NCBI RefSeq assembly: GCF_030532915.1
Contig: NZ_JAUNKD010000007.1
Location: forward strand, 37,219-100,602
Source: Capnocytophaga sp.
Lineage (GTDB): Bacteria; Bacteroidota; Bacteroidia; Flavobacteriales; Flavobacteriaceae
DNA length: 63,384 bases
Reading direction: 5' to 3'
Under the pieces are notes generated by a model. That model saw nothing but the letters and a program-made list of their open reading frames with translations, was not told the origin of the DNA and ran no database searches. Shown in pieces: positions 44,251 through 53,206 of the stretch. How positions within the stretch are numbered: position 1 is the first letter of the stretch; the number at the start of each line of letters is the position of its first letter. The position numbers and the translations under genes are program-made.

Positions 44251-45768
44251 ATGAGCAAAATAGAATCTTTTAAAGAAACCATTACAAACGGATATGCTTG
44301 CAAAGGTGATTACATCACGCTGGGCGGGGCTATGTTTGAAGGGCAACCTGTTGAAAATGTATTGGTTAATCTTCCTTTGAAAACGCTGAATCGTCACGGA
44401 CTCATAGCGGGAGCCACCGGAACGGGAAAAACCAAAACGTTGCAAGTTATTGCCGAAAATTTGTCAAAAAACGGAGTCCCCGTACTTTTGATGGATTTGA
44501 AAGGCGATTTGAGTGGTTTGGCATCGGCAGGTGAGGAAAAATCCTTCATTACCGAACGACATAAAAAAATCGGATTATCATTTGAACCACAGGATTTTCC
44601 GGTGGAATTACTGACTATTTCCGAACAGAAAGGAGCCCGAATGCGGGCAACGGTTTCCGAATTTGGTTCGGTGTTACTTTCCCGTATTTTGGATTTGACC
44701 GACGTGCAGGAAGGCGTGCTTGCCGTGGTTTTCAAATATTGCGATGACCACGGTTATCCGCTGTTGGATTTAAAGGATTTGAAAAAAATATTGCAATTCG
44801 CCACTGAAGAAGGAAAGGCAGATTTTGAGAAAGAATACGGTGCGATTGCCAAAACATCAACAAGTGCCATTCTCAGAAAAATAGTTGAATTAGAGCATCA
44901 AGGAGCCGAATTATTTTTTGGAGAAAGAAGTTTCGAACCGCAAGATTTACTACGGAGGGACAAAAACGGAAACGGTTTCGTGAACATTATCCGCTTGACG
45001 GACATTCAAGACCGCCCCAAAATGTTCTCCACGTTTATGCTCAGTTTGCTCGCCGAAATTTATTCCACTTTCCCCGAAGAAGGCGACTTACAAAAGCCTA
45101 AATTGGTGATTTTCATCGATGAAGCTCACTTAATTTTCAGCGAAGCTTCCAAAACCTTGTTAAATCAGCTTGAAAATATCGTGAAATTAATCCGTTCCAA
45201 AGGGGTCGGATTGATTTTCTGTACGCAAAACCCAACCGATGTGCCCGATGCGGTACTTTCGCAATTGGGAATGAAAGTGCAGCACGCACTCAGGGCTTTC
45301 ACAGCCAAAGACCGAAAAGCCATCAAATTAACAGCTGAAAATTACCCGATTTCGGAATTTTACAATACCACCGAAGTGCTGACCTCATTAGGGACGGGTG
45401 AGGCTTTCGTTACTGTTTTGAATGAGAAAGGGATTCCTACACCGTTGGTAGCCACAATGTTACGTGCACCAATGAGCCGAATGGATATTTTGTCGGATGC
45501 TGAAATTCAAAATTTGGTAAACAATTCCGAATTGGTGCGAAAATACAATGAGGTTATCGACCGTGAAAGTGCTTATGAGCTGTTAAACAAGAAGATAGCT
45601 GAAATAAACAATCAAGCCGAAGCCCAAAAAGAACAACCTTCCAAACAGCGACAAGCAAGCCAAACAACCAAACGCAGTACGGCTCAAAATCCGTTGTTGA
45701 AAATGGTAACCAGTGCTACTTTTATACGTGGCGTTTTCGGAGTTTTAAGTAAAGTAATGAAAAAATAA
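44251..45768 (+). CDS. HerA-like ATPase, YjgR/DUF853 family
   Basis: A 505-residue RecA-fold ATPase of the HerA/FtsK superfamily. Walker A is GATGTGKTKTLQ near residue 52, the strand LLMDLKGDLSGLASAGE near 78 is a family hallmark, and Walker B is LVIFIDEAHLIFSEA near 286, followed by GLIFCTQNPTDVPD near 320, a sensor-like region. The C-terminus after 440 is Gln/Lys-rich and low in complexity. YjgR proteins are widespread and their role is unknown; related HerA ATPases pump DNA for nucleases. The lipoprotein gene starts 16 bases downstream, so the two likely share a transcript. Two Uma2 genes lie upstream on the opposite strand. Confidence 0.92.
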   Translation: MSKIESFKETITNGYACKGDYITLGGAMFEGQPVENVLVNLPLKTLNRHGLIAGATGTGKTKTLQVIAENLSKNGVPVLLMDLKGDLSGLASAGEEKSFITERHKKIGLSFEPQDFPVELLTISEQKGARMRATVSEFGSVLLSRILDLTDVQEGVLAVVFKYCDDHGYPLLDLKDLKKILQFATEEGKADFEKEYGAIAKTSTSAILRKIVELEHQGAELFFGERSFEPQDLLRRDKNGNGFVNIIRLTDIQDRPKMFSTFMLSLLAEIYSTFPEEGDLQKPKLVIFIDEAHLIFSEASKTLLNQLENIVKLIRSKGVGLIFCTQNPTDVPDAVLSQLGMKVQHALRAFTAKDRKAIKLTAENYPISEFYNTTEVLTSLGTGEAFVTVLNEKGIPTPLVATMLRAPMSRMDILSDAEIQNLVNNSELVRKYNEVIDRESAYELLNKKIAEINNQAEAQKEQPSKQRQASQTTKRSTAQNPLLKMVTSATFIRGVFGVLSKVMKK

Positions 45769-45784
45769 CGTTGTAAAATTTAAT

Positions 45785-46339
45785 ATGAAGAAATATATTG
45801 TACTACTATCAGCCCTTGTAAGTATTGTGGCGTGCAAAAAAACGGATACTAAATTCCTGATAACCAAGGATAGAGTAGGGGTGTTAGAGAAGAATACGCC
45901 CGTTGCAAAATTGGATTCTATTTACGCCAAAGATTCGCTTGTGAACACCACTTTTGAAGGGGAACTCCGTTATGCGAGCACCGAACGGATTATCGTTTTT
46001 GAAAAAGGCGGAAGCGGATTACTTGAAATAACGCCGGCAACCAACGCCAATAACGAAAAAGTTGCCGAAAGTATTTTGATTTTAGACCCGCGTTTCACCA
46101 CCGAAGAAGGTATTTCGTTGGTGAGCACTTATAAGGACATTAAAGATAAATACGCTGATTTTCAGATAGAACACACCTTAAAAAGTATTTTAATTACGCC
46201 CAACGACAAGAATTATTATTTTACGATTGATAAATCTTTTTTGAAGAATAATAATTTTGGACTTTCGTCGGATATTACGAAAAACGACATTGAAGATGAG
46301 GCGAAAATAATGCGAATAACCATCAATTGGGATTTATAA
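45785..46339 (+). CDS. Lipoprotein, unknown function
   Basis: A 184-residue protein with a lipoprotein signal peptide, MKKYIVLLSALVSIVAC, cysteine at residue 17 followed by KK. The mature part is beta-rich, with AKLDSIYAKDSLVNTTFEGELRYA in pieces across 41-65, GGSGLLEITPA near 77 and LKSILITPNDKNYYFTIDKSFLK near 137-160. No family is recognised. It follows the YjgR gene by 16 bases and precedes the DUF2520 gene by 6 bases, so it is part of a four-gene rightward run ending at the terminator 47662-47703. Confidence 0.8.
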   Translation: MKKYIVLLSALVSIVACKKTDTKFLITKDRVGVLEKNTPVAKLDSIYAKDSLVNTTFEGELRYASTERIIVFEKGGSGLLEITPATNANNEKVAESILILDPRFTTEEGISLVSTYKDIKDKYADFQIEHTLKSILITPNDKNYYFTIDKSFLKNNNFGLSSDITKNDIEDEAKIMRITINWDL

Positions 46340-46345
46340 ATTCTG

Positions 46346-47128
46346 ATGGAAAACAAGCGTCAAAAATTATCGGTAAGCATCGTTGGGGGTGGTAATGTAG
46401 CCTTTCATTTGGCGAATGCTTTTTATAAAAATAATAAAATAGAAGTGAAGCAACTTTGTAACAGAAGTAGCTTCACTTCTCATTTTGAGCAGTTTACAAT
46501 TGATAAAATTACAAATGTAACAGATTTAAAGCCTGTTGATGTTTGCATAATTGCAGTGAAAGATGCTGCGATTTTTGAAGTGTCTGAAAAACTGCCTTTT
46601 TCGGGAAAATTAGTTGTTCATACTTCCGGAAATACAGATGTAAACGTTTTGAGTGATAAAAACAGAAAAGGTGTTTTTTATCCGTTGCAATCCTTTTCAA
46701 AAGAATTACCTATTGATTTTCAGTCTGTTCCTTTATGTATAGAAGCTAAAAGTTCATCGGATTTGAAAACATTACGCATTTTAGCAGAAATTTTAACAGA
46801 AAAAATTTACGAAATTGATAGTTTTCAACGGAAAATTTTGCATATTTCGGCGGTTTTTTCCAATAATTTTTCCAATCATTTAATACATATTGGTCAGGAA
46901 ATTTGTGAAAAACATAACATTCCGTTTGAAATTTTACAACCGTTATTGGCTCAAACGTTTGAAAAATTACAAAAAACAACCGCTTTTGAGGCTCAAACAG
47001 GGCCAGCCCGACGAGGAGACAAGCAAACCATTGAAAATCACTTGCAGTTGCTTGATTCAAACCAAAAAGAAATTTATAAAATCATAACAAATTCAATATT
47101 AAAAACCTATGGAAGCGAAAAGTTATAA
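46346..47128 (+). CDS. Rossmann-fold DUF2520 protein
   Basis: A 260-residue protein. Residues 1-120 form an NAD(P)-binding Rossmann domain: VSIVGGGNVAFHLANAFYK near 11-29 and CIIAVKDAAIFEVSEKL near 67-83. The C-terminal DUF2520 helical domain spans about 130-255 (AVFSNNFSNHLIHIGQEICEKHNI, GPARRGDKQTIENHL). The overall form resembles F420-dependent NADP reductases and ketopantoate/pyrroline reductases but the substrate is unknown. Its last 20 bases overlap the start of the KdsC-like gene. This pairing is common in flavobacteria. Confidence 0.9.
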   Translation: MENKRQKLSVSIVGGGNVAFHLANAFYKNNKIEVKQLCNRSSFTSHFEQFTIDKITNVTDLKPVDVCIIAVKDAAIFEVSEKLPFSGKLVVHTSGNTDVNVLSDKNRKGVFYPLQSFSKELPIDFQSVPLCIEAKSSSDLKTLRILAEILTEKIYEIDSFQRKILHISAVFSNNFSNHLIHIGQEICEKHNIPFEILQPLLAQTFEKLQKTTAFEAQTGPARRGDKQTIENHLQLLDSNQKEIYKIITNSILKTYGSEKL

Positions 47129-47618
47129 AGAATTTTTGAGAAACATCACCACTTTTGTCTTTGATATCGACGGAGTGCTGACAAATGCACAAGTTTTAGT
47201 TACCAATGAAGGCGAATTATTGCGAAGTATGAGTGTGAAAGACGGTTTTGCAATGAAATTGGCGTTGGATAAAGGCTATAATATGTGTATTATCACAGGA
47301 GGAAACAATCAAGGAGCTAAAAAAAGGCTTGAAGATTTAGGAATTGTTGATATTTTTATGAAAAAACAGCACAAATTGGATTCTTTTTTGGAATATCAGC
47401 AGAAAAAAGGCCTAAAAAAGGAAGAAATTTTGTACATGGGAGACGATTTGCCCGATATTTCGCCGATGCAATATTCTGGTTTGGCTACTTGTCCGCAAGA
47501 TGCAGCTCCTGAGGTAAAAGCCGTTGCGGATTATATTTCGCATTTGAATGGGGGAGAAGGTTGCGTACGAGATGTAATTACACAAGTGTTAAAAGCACGA
47601 GGCGATTGGGATTTTTAA
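47109..47618 (+). CDS. KdsC-like HAD phosphatase
   Basis: A 169-residue HAD hydrolase of the C0 type. Motif I is FDIDGVLTNAQ near residue 16 with two catalytic aspartates, motif II IITGGNN near 60, motif III lysine in KKQHK near 83 and motif IV YMGDDLPDISPM near 112. The length and GGEGCVRDVI near 149 match KdsC, which removes phosphate from 3-deoxy-manno-octulosonate 8-phosphate in lipopolysaccharide synthesis. No other Kdo gene lies nearby, so a different sugar phosphate is possible. It overlaps the DUF2520 gene by 20 bases and ends the operon. Confidence 0.9.
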   Translation: MEAKSYKEFLRNITTFVFDIDGVLTNAQVLVTNEGELLRSMSVKDGFAMKLALDKGYNMCIITGGNNQGAKKRLEDLGIVDIFMKKQHKLDSFLEYQQKKGLKKEEILYMGDDLPDISPMQYSGLATCPQDAAPEVKAVADYISHLNGGEGCVRDVITQVLKARGDWDF

Positions 47619-47661
47619 AATTTTTATCATAAAAAAAGATTCAAAGTCTATAAGCATATTG

Positions 47662-47703
47662 AAATTGGTTTGGTTTTTCTTAACTGAAAAACCAAACCAA
47701 TTT
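47662..47703. terminator. Strong terminator after the KdsC-like gene
   Basis: Perfect 18-base arms AAATTGGTTTGGTTTTTC (47662-47679) and GAAAAACCAAACCAATTT (47686-47703), six-base loop, followed by T. Confidence 0.92.
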
Positions 47704-48123
47704 TTATACAAAATACTGGTTATTAATTATTTGTATAAACAAAAGTGAAGTATTACTTTAATTAAACTTTATTTGATGATAACTGAAAAGCAAATAATTA
47801 TTAAACATCAATATAAAATACTCATTATCAACATTTTCTAAATAGGTTAATCAGAAATTAATTTGATAAATGACAAAGTATCATATATTTCTAAATTGTT
47901 AAATAATTTGATGTATTACTTTAAATAAACACATTTAAAATATTAAAAACCAGTTATTTATTTTGTATAAATATATAAAAGTTATTTCTTATATTTTTTG
48001 AAAATTTTTTTAATATATAGAAAAACTAAAAAATTACAAGGTAAAAGAATCACGATTTCGTGAAATTTAGTGTGATTTCTTTGACCTTTGCATAAAATGA
48101 ATTTAATCTAAGCAATATGAATT
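47704..48123. other. AT-rich gap without a gene
   Basis: About 420 bases between the terminator and the xre gene, made almost wholly of A and T. Near its right end are the short palindrome CACGATTTCGTG (48052-48063) and a GACCTTTG box (48083-48090, one mismatch to TAnnTTTG) pointing rightward into the 3' end of the xre gene. No convincing gene is seen; the frames here are short and low in complexity. Confidence 0.5.
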
Positions 48124-48594
48124 TTACAATTGTGTATTTTCAAAAATCTCAAAGCTGTTGTCTGTGTAAAAAAATACAATTTTATAGATTTCTTTTTTAC
48201 GTGTTTTTGTTTCTGAAAGTTTAATAGCGATTTGATTATCAGTGGATACACTTTTAATTTCATTTATTTCTGTTTTTTCCGAACTATTTGAAGCAATAGG
48301 TTCATCGTTAAATAAATTTGCCTGAACAAATTGTTCTTTTTTAAGAACAGAATCGTTTTTTGCAGTAATATTCGGGAAAACACCTTTACCTTGTGTTATC
48401 CAATAAATGTCAATTTCAGGAAATCGCTCTGTAAGTTTTAAGATAAAATCCAAACTTGGTTTATTTCGTTCAGAGAGTAAATGCGAAATATTTGAGGCTT
48501 GAACATTAAGCTTATCAGCTAATGCTGAGGAAGTTAATCCGTAATAATCCATTACTTTTTGCAGCCTCATAACAAAATCAGATGTGTTTACCAT
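48124..48594 (-). CDS. XRE-family helix-turn-helix regulator
   Basis: A 156-residue DNA-binding protein. The helix-turn-helix lies at about 8-65: MRLQKVMDYYGLTSSALADKLNVQASNISHLLSERNKPSLDFILKL (in pieces), followed by IDIYWITQGKGVFPN, a sequence usual in Bacteroidetes XRE regulators. The C-terminal half (about 80-156) is charged and has no recognised sensor. It is divergent from the M14 carboxypeptidase gene; the shared 168-base region holds three similar A/T-rich motifs and promoters for both genes, which suggests self-control and control of the peptidase. This regulatory link is inference. Confidence 0.88.
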   Translation of the reverse strand: MVNTSDFVMRLQKVMDYYGLTSSALADKLNVQASNISHLLSERNKPSLDFILKLTERFPEIDIYWITQGKGVFPNITAKNDSVLKKEQFVQANLFNDEPIASNSSEKTEINEIKSVSTDNQIAIKLSETKTRKKEIYKIVFFYTDNSFEIFENTQL

Positions 48595-48621
48595 TGTAAA
48601 ATAGAGTTAAAATTAATTAAA

Positions 48622-48710
48622 CTACAAATGTAAAACAAACATTTGAAAAAAACAAATTCTGTCAAACCATAACATTACAAAAGTGAATAATTGTGTTTTT
48701 ACAAATGTGA
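48622..48710. promoter_or_regulatory. Repeated operator-like motif between xre and the carboxypeptidase gene
   Basis: Three similar words lie in this gap: CTACAAATGTAA (48622-48633), TTACAAAAGTGA (48675-48686) and TTACAAATGTGA (48699-48710). The first overlaps the xre -7 box (TACATTTG on the minus strand, 48625-48632; TTG at 48653-48655, 20 bases away). The third lies 12 bases upstream of the -33 TTG of the carboxypeptidase promoter. They are candidate binding sites of the XRE regulator. Confidence 0.4.
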
Positions 48711-48722
48711 TATATTTTATTT

Positions 48723-48752
48723 TTGCAATAAAAATTTATTTTCATATCTTTG
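48723..48752 (+). promoter_or_regulatory. Promoter of the M14 carboxypeptidase gene
   Basis: TTG (48723-48725), exactly 19 bases, TATCTTTG (48745-48752), ten bases before the ATG at 48763. Perfect match to TTG-N19-TAnnTTTG, leaving a 5' leader of only a few bases. Confidence 0.75.
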
Positions 48753-48762
48753 ACAAAAAATT

Positions 48763-49851
48763 ATGAATCAGCAATATAAATACAATAAAGAAGAGGCTTT
48801 GAAAGGGAAATATATCACTTTTTCAATGATTTCTCCTCTTTTAGATAAGCATCATTTTGATGGTATTTTTCCTTTGGGACATTCCGTAAAAGGTGTTCCT
48901 ATTATGCTTTATCAAAAGGGTGTAGGATCAAAAAAAGTTTTGATGTGGTCACAAATGCACGGTAATGAGTCTACTACAACAAAAGCTTTGTTTGATGTTC
49001 TGAATATGATTGGAAAATCATTCATTTTAAAGGATTTAAGCATTTATTTTATTCCGATGCTGAATCCTGACGGAGCTGAACGTTACACAAGGGTAAACGC
49101 CAACGAAGTAGATTTAAATAGAGACGCATTTACGCTTTCACAGCCTGAAAGCCAGTGCCTTAGAAAAGCATATAACTTGGTTCAGCCCGACTTTTGTTTT
49201 AACTTGCACGACCAACGTACCATTTTTAGTGCCGGAAAAACCAAAAATCCGGCAACGGTTTCATTTTTAGCCCCTTCATTTAATGAAAATCGCGATATAA
49301 ATGCAGTAAGGCAAAAGGCGATGGAAGTTATTGAGGTAATGAATGAAATGTTACAAATGTATATCCCTAATCAAGTTGGGCGCTTCGATGACAGTTTTAA
49401 TATTAACTGCACGGGGGATATGTATACTTACTTGGGTACCCCTACAATCCTCTTTGAATCAGGGTTTTACCCAAATGATTACAATCGTGAAGAAACCCGA
49501 AAATACATTGCATTATCCATTGTTACAGCCCTAAAATATATTGAAAAAGATAATTTTACAAATGTAAAAAAGGAACAGTATTTTAATATTCCTGAAAACG
49601 ATACATTATTTTTTGATGTATTGTTACGAGACGATTTAAACGGAAATACAACCGACGTAGGCATTTTATTTCGTGAAAATTTGGTAAGTAATAAAATTAT
49701 TTTTGAACCTTATATTGCCGAAATAGGGAATTTGAAAAACTACTATGGGCATATGGAAGAAAAATTATCAGCTATTTTTACCAATAAAATCCACAAAAAA
49801 GACATTGAAAAGAGCCTAAATTTAAAGAAATATCAACAGAAAAGTGTTTAG
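48763..49851 (+). CDS. M14 family zinc carboxypeptidase-like protein
   Basis: A 362-residue protein without signal peptide, so probably cytoplasmic. Zinc ligands fit M14: SQMHGNEST near 65-73 (HxxE) and FNLHDQRT near 148 (third ligand histidine). NPDGAERYTRVNANEVDLNRD near 104-124 holds the family's substrate-binding arginine and asparagine. The glutamate that acts in catalysis is probably in ILFESGFYP near 229. M14 relatives cut C-terminal residues or amidated linkages in peptides and murein fragments; the substrate here is unknown. It has its own promoter and lies divergent from the XRE regulator. Confidence 0.88.
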   Translation: MNQQYKYNKEEALKGKYITFSMISPLLDKHHFDGIFPLGHSVKGVPIMLYQKGVGSKKVLMWSQMHGNESTTTKALFDVLNMIGKSFILKDLSIYFIPMLNPDGAERYTRVNANEVDLNRDAFTLSQPESQCLRKAYNLVQPDFCFNLHDQRTIFSAGKTKNPATVSFLAPSFNENRDINAVRQKAMEVIEVMNEMLQMYIPNQVGRFDDSFNINCTGDMYTYLGTPTILFESGFYPNDYNREETRKYIALSIVTALKYIEKDNFTNVKKEQYFNIPENDTLFFDVLLRDDLNGNTTDVGILFRENLVSNKIIFEPYIAEIGNLKNYYGHMEEKLSAIFTNKIHKKDIEKSLNLKKYQQKSV

Positions 49852-49941
49852 TTTTATTTTTTTTTGAAAAAAAACGAAATTTTTTTGAATATATCGAAAA
49901 AAAATATTTACTTTGCATTTGGAAATTAAATAGTATAAGAT

Positions 49942-50427
49942 ATGCAAGTGGGAAGATTTAAACTTGATGAAATTGATCATCAGATTTTGGATTTGTTGAT
50001 AGAAAACACACGCACACCGTTCACTGACATTGCTAAGATGTTGAATATTTCGGCAGGGACGGTGCACGTGCGCGTTCGGAAAATGGAAGAATCGGGCATT
50101 ATCAAAGGCTCAACTTTAACCATTGACTACGAAAAAATGGGCTATACTTTTGTGGCTTATGTGGGCATTTTTCTTGAAAAAAACCATCAAACTCAGTTTG
50201 TTCTTGAACGCTTGACCGAAATTCCTTACATAACAGTGGCACACGTTACCACTGGAAAATACAACGTTTTTTGCAAAATTCGCGCACGCGATACAAAGCA
50301 CGCCAAAGAAATTATTTATATGATTGATGACATTCAAGGGGTGTCACGCACTGAAAGTATGATTTCTTTGGAAGAAACCATCAACGATAAAAAACGATTG
50401 ATGCATACTGTTTTTAAAGAGCTGTAA
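49942..50427 (+). CDS. Lrp/AsnC family transcriptional regulator
   Basis: A 161-residue regulator. The helix-turn-helix occupies about 5-60: LDEIDHQILDLLIENTRTPFTDIAKMLNISAGTVHVRVRKMEESGIIKG (in pieces). The ligand-binding RAM domain covers about 70-155, with YVAYVGIF-like strands and GKYNVFCKIRARDTKH near 110-125. Such proteins sense amino acids and control their metabolism as octamers. Neighbouring asparaginase/proline genes are far away, so its targets are unknown. It is followed by a terminator and then ppc. Confidence 0.93.
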   Translation: MQVGRFKLDEIDHQILDLLIENTRTPFTDIAKMLNISAGTVHVRVRKMEESGIIKGSTLTIDYEKMGYTFVAYVGIFLEKNHQTQFVLERLTEIPYITVAHVTTGKYNVFCKIRARDTKHAKEIIYMIDDIQGVSRTESMISLEETINDKKRLMHTVFKEL

Positions 50428-50448
50428 ATCAATTAATAATATAAAATT

Positions 50449-50482
50449 AAATCCTCTTGAAATCATTGATTGAAGAGGATTT
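50449..50482 (+). terminator. Terminator of the Lrp-family gene
   Basis: Arms AAATCCTCTT (50449-50458) and AAGAGGATTT (50473-50482) with a 14-base loop and a run of T, just before ppc. Confidence 0.8.
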
Positions 50483-50510
50483 TTTTTCGTAATAAAAAAG
50501 AATTTTAACG

Positions 50511-53072
50511 ATGTTAAGAAAAACCAAATTAGAGCGATTCAATGAAAGTGTTTTGAGTAAATATCAGATTTACAACGGTATTTTGATGACGCTTCCGTAT
50601 GAGGAAGTGCTAAACACAGGGACGCTGTTACCGCTTTTTAACGAAATGTGCATTAAGGGCTATGATCAAAATTTGTCGCCAGCCGAGATAGTTGATCATT
50701 TTTTCGCAAAATATTTAGAAAATCCAACTGAAAAACAAAAAAATGATTTGCTTTTCAGATTTATACAATATATTGAAAGACAGGTAGTTCTATTCGATGC
50801 AATTGAAGATGCAAGTTTTACGATTGTTACGAATATGGACGGTATCGGGACCCTACGAAACGTTCGTGAAAAGGCTGAATCACAGGAAAAAACCGAACAA
50901 TTAAAAGCCTATTTGCGGTATGCCAAAGTCCGTCCGGTGCTTACGGCTCACCCTACGCAATTTTATCCCGGAGCCGTCTTGGGCATTATTACCGATTTGG
51001 CTGATGCCATTAAAAAAGATGATTTGATGACCATCAAGAATTTACTGGCGCAACTGGGCAAAACACCTTTTTTCAAAAAAGAAAAACCAACGCCGTATGA
51101 TGAAGCCGTGAATTTGATTTGGTATCTGGAAAATGTTTTTTATCATTCCATTGCACGAATTTATAAATATATTTACCATAATATATTCAAAGACAGTCAA
51201 ATAAATAACCAGATTATTGAATTAGGTTTTTGGCCCGGAGGTGATCGTGACGGCAACCCGTTTGTTACAGCCGAAATTACGCGCAAAGTTGCCGAGCGCC
51301 TGAGGCGTTCCGTTATACGAAATTACTATAAAGATTTGCGCTTAATCAAAAGACGATTAACTTTCCCCGAAGTAGAACCTTTGATTAATGAGCTGGAAAC
51401 CAAGCTGTACAATCTTAGTTTTTTACAAAAAGATGATTCTATTTCACGTGCGGAATTTGTGGAGGAACTCAAACAAATACGACAAATTCTCACTGAAAAA
51501 TATCATTCGCTTTTTGTTGATCAAATAGATGATTTGTTGCATAAAATTACCGTTTTCGGGTTTCATTTCGCAACTTTGGATATTCGCCAAGATTCAAGAG
51601 TGCATAATTCTGTAATTCAGGATATTGCAATAACTTTAAAAGGAAAAATACTGCCTGAAAACTATGGAAAACTTTCTCCTTCTGAAAAACTTGAATCGTT
51701 AAAAAATGCACACGGAACGCTCAACGCCAATGATTTTACAGACGATTTAACCAAGCAAACCATTGAAAGCATTTACGCGATTAAAGATATTCAAGAACTC
51801 AATGGTGAGCGCGGTGCTAATCGCTACATAATCAGCAATAATCAGAGTTCATTAAACGTGCTTGAAATTCTGACGATGATTCGTTTGTGTGATTGGGAAA
51901 ATCCGTCCGTTGATATTATTCCGCTTTTTGAAACCATAAATGACCTTACTGTAGCAGCCGACGTAATGCAAGAACTTTATGCCAATCCGTTGTACAAAGC
52001 TCACTTGGAAAAACGTAATAATATGCAAATCATTATGTTAGGTTTTTCTGACGGAACAAAAGACGGCGGTTATTTAATGGCGAATTGGAGTATTTATCAG
52101 GCAAAAGAACAACTCACTGAAATAGCGCGTAAAAACGGAATCAAAGTAATCTTTTTCGACGGAAGGGGAGGACCACCGGCACGTGGCGGCGGAAAATCGC
52201 ATCAATTTTATGCCTCATTGGGCAAAAACATTGAAGCCGAACAAATCCAGCTAACCATTCAAGGACAGACCATTAGCTCTAATTTCGGAACCTTGGAATC
52301 CTCACAATATAACTTGGAACAGCTTCTTAGTGCGGGTATTAACAACAAAGTTTTTGATAATAATGAAAATACGATGCTTTCCGAAAGCGATAAAAAAATA
52401 ATTTCGGAATTGGCAACCGTTAGTTATCAAAGTTATTCCGATTTTAAAAATCACCCGATGTTTATCCCTTATTTAGAGCGGGTTAGCACATTAAGGTACT
52501 ACGCCAAGACAAACATCGGCAGTCGCCCGAGTAAACGTTCACAGTCTGACGAGCTGAATTTTAGCGATTTACGAGCCATTCCGTTTGTAGGTAGTTGGAG
52601 TTTGCTCAAACAAAACGTACCGGGATTTTACGGCGTGGGAACGGCATTAAAACATCTTGAGGATAAAGGTGAATTTGACAAAGCTTGTCAGTTGTATAAA
52701 AACTCATTGTTTTTCAGGACTTTACTTGAAAACAGTATGATGAGCTTAACAAAATCGAATTTTAAATTAACTCAATATATGCGTAATGATGCTGAATTTG
52801 GCGCATTTTGGACAATCATTTACAACGAGTTTGAACTAACGCAAAAAATGCTTTTGAAACTCAGCGGTTATACCAATTTGATGGAAAATCATCAAGCGGG
52901 AAAAGCCTCAATTGATTTGCGTGAAAAAATGGTTTTACCGCTTTTGACAATTCAGCAATATGCCTTGCTAAAAGTTAAGGAAATAGCTGACAAAGAACTG
53001 ATTACCATTTATGAAAAAATGATAATGCGTTCAATGTTCGGAGCAATTAACGCTAGCAGAAATTCGGCATAA
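50511..53072 (+). CDS. ppc: Phosphoenolpyruvate carboxylase
   Basis: Adds bicarbonate to phosphoenolpyruvate to form oxaloacetate, feeding the succinate branch of fermentation. The 853-residue length fits the family. Conserved blocks are VLTAHPTQ near 143 (catalytic histidine), WPGGDRDGNPFVT near 240, GFHFATLDIRQDS near 349, MLGFSDGTKDGGY near 506, FFDGRGGPPARGGG near 545 (glycine loop) and NIGSRPSKR near 667. This enzyme consumes CO2, in line with a capnophilic host, and would supply the fumarate used with the Dcu carrier near the left end. It is monocistronic, between two terminators. Confidence 0.96.
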   Translation: MLRKTKLERFNESVLSKYQIYNGILMTLPYEEVLNTGTLLPLFNEMCIKGYDQNLSPAEIVDHFFAKYLENPTEKQKNDLLFRFIQYIERQVVLFDAIEDASFTIVTNMDGIGTLRNVREKAESQEKTEQLKAYLRYAKVRPVLTAHPTQFYPGAVLGIITDLADAIKKDDLMTIKNLLAQLGKTPFFKKEKPTPYDEAVNLIWYLENVFYHSIARIYKYIYHNIFKDSQINNQIIELGFWPGGDRDGNPFVTAEITRKVAERLRRSVIRNYYKDLRLIKRRLTFPEVEPLINELETKLYNLSFLQKDDSISRAEFVEELKQIRQILTEKYHSLFVDQIDDLLHKITVFGFHFATLDIRQDSRVHNSVIQDIAITLKGKILPENYGKLSPSEKLESLKNAHGTLNANDFTDDLTKQTIESIYAIKDIQELNGERGANRYIISNNQSSLNVLEILTMIRLCDWENPSVDIIPLFETINDLTVAADVMQELYANPLYKAHLEKRNNMQIIMLGFSDGTKDGGYLMANWSIYQAKEQLTEIARKNGIKVIFFDGRGGPPARGGGKSHQFYASLGKNIEAEQIQLTIQGQTISSNFGTLESSQYNLEQLLSAGINNKVFDNNENTMLSESDKKIISELATVSYQSYSDFKNHPMFIPYLERVSTLRYYAKTNIGSRPSKRSQSDELNFSDLRAIPFVGSWSLLKQNVPGFYGVGTALKHLEDKGEFDKACQLYKNSLFFRTLLENSMMSLTKSNFKLTQYMRNDAEFGAFWTIIYNEFELTQKMLLKLSGYTNLMENHQAGKASIDLREKMVLPLLTIQQYALLKVKEIADKELITIYEKMIMRSMFGAINASRNSA

Positions 53073-53080
53073 ATAATAAC

Positions 53081-53109
53081 AAAAATCACTCAATAACCGA
53101 GTGATTTTT
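53081..53109 (+). terminator. Terminator of ppc
   Basis: Perfect 11-base arms AAAAATCACTC (53081-53091) and GAGTGATTTTT (53099-53109), seven-base loop, eight bases past the ppc stop. Confidence 0.88.
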
Positions 53110-53168
53110 TATCACATCAATTTGTACTATAATTTATATTATGTAAAATAGAAAATTTAAAAAATTAA

Positions 53169-53200
53169 AAAAACCTTTATATTTATGTATAAAGGTTTTT
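53169..53200 (-). terminator. Terminator of the E1 dehydrogenase gene
   Basis: Perfect 13-base arms AAAAACCTTTATA (53169-53181) and TATAAAGGTTTTT (53188-53200), six-base loop, just past the stop of the leftward gene. Confidence 0.85.
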
Positions 53201-53206
53201 ATGTAT

